Below are positions 63,909 through 64,000 of a stretch of 64,000 nt of DNA, piece after piece. The notes under the pieces are model-generated. The model was not told where the DNA came from. It did not search any database and was given only the letters and a program-made list of their open reading frames with translations. This DNA is from Clostridiaceae bacterium (lineage in GTDB: Bacteria; Bacillota; Clostridia; Tissierellales; Sporanaerobacteraceae), in NCBI GenBank assembly GCA_019391515.1, contig JAHXQP010000009.1:62001-126000 (forward strand), written 5' to 3'. Numbering within the stretch: the first letter of the stretch is position 1; each line of letters opens with the position of its first letter. The translations under genes and the position numbers were made by a program.

Positions 63909-64000
63909 ATGGCAAGATTTGATGAAAAGCAGCTTAGATGTTCTTTTTGCGGAAAACCTCAAGATCAGGTAAAAAGGCTTATAGCAGGTCCTAATGTCTA
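63909..64000 (+). CDS. clpX: Clp protease ATP-binding subunit ClpX (5' end only)
   Basis: The first 30 codons are in the window. [20 protein letters not shown] and then RLIAGPNVY are the start of the ClpX zinc-binding domain (first CxxC pair). An AAGTGAGGTG site precedes the ATG. The rest lies beyond the window. Confidence 0.93.
   Translation, partial: MARFDEKQLRCSFCGKPQDQVKRLIAGPNV

Noticed and set aside
1-64000. Search by eye for CRISPR arrays, rRNA, complete insertion sequences and prophage genes
   Set aside because: None seen: no regularly spaced repeats, transposase or phage genes were recognised; the RiPP-like island has no visible integrase or flanking repeats.

Overview
The window is AT-rich DNA from a spore-forming, anaerobic, low-GC Firmicute. 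Partial CotJC and an alpha/beta-type SASP indicate sporulation. Clostridia-type signatures include anaerobic sulfite reductase (AsrABC), 2-oxoacid:ferredoxin oxidoreductase, butyrate kinases, FabK instead of FabI, and many ferredoxin-like proteins. AGA/AGG arginine codons and A/T third positions dominate. An amino-acid-fermenting member of Tissierellia/Clostridia is the best guess, by inference only. No rRNA, CRISPR array or complete insertion sequence was seen; there is one tRNA (Leu, UAG).

Layout. 0-3.8 kb: spore proteins (CotJC end, SASP), an ArsR regulator with its operator, a CoA-disulfide reductase/rhodanese/TusA fusion, and a DUF5317-like membrane protein. 4-8.4 kb: a PRD/PTS-type regulator, a lone fructose-type EIIB-like protein, HPr and enzyme I. 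8.4-10.4 kb: a PrsW-like intramembrane protease and a CapA-like lipoprotein. 10.5-19.1 kb: one long apparent operon with cyclic-di-AMP synthase CdaA and its regulator CdaR, then butyrate kinase, phosphate butyryltransferase, a second butyrate kinase, a P-loop protein and a four-subunit 2-oxoacid:ferredoxin oxidoreductase. The last part fits oxidation of branched-chain 2-oxoacids to acyl-CoA, acyl-phosphate and finally acid plus ATP. 19.2-23.5 kb: an ATP-grasp ligase behind a long unassigned leader, then a c-di-AMP (ydaO/yuaA-type) riboswitch with terminator ahead of an opine-dehydrogenase-like protein and a cobalamin-dependent mutase-like protein. The window therefore contains both a c-di-AMP synthase and a c-di-AMP-responsive operon of unknown product.

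23.5-31 kb: the fatty-acid synthesis operon fabH-fabK-fabD-fabG-acpP-fabF, a convergent fabZ, and a second fabF. 31-38.5 kb: cca, glmM (detached from cdaAR), a YibE/F-like protein, a paired MinD-ferredoxin ATPase/NifX-like cluster, and an RluA-type pseudouridine synthase. 39-42 kb: an EFR1-type flavodoxin/ferredoxin protein, a DMT transporter and an HDOD protein. 42-46.5 kb: a Crp-type regulator, a FNT channel and asrABC, with a consensus CRP palindrome overlapping the regulator's stop codon, followed by a 45-residue small protein.

47-52 kb is an accessory island that looks foreign. It has a TldD-like metallopeptidase, a radical SAM/SPASM peptide maturase, a decayed ABC exporter and a 48-residue candidate precursor peptide ending in a WCC/GGG core: a probable RiPP (ribosomally made, modified peptide) locus whose exporter is broken. 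52-64 kb returns to conserved chromosome: mnmA, an oppABCDF peptide-uptake operon with a small membrane protein, a MATE transporter, tRNA-Leu, and tig-clpP-clpX (cut off by the window end).
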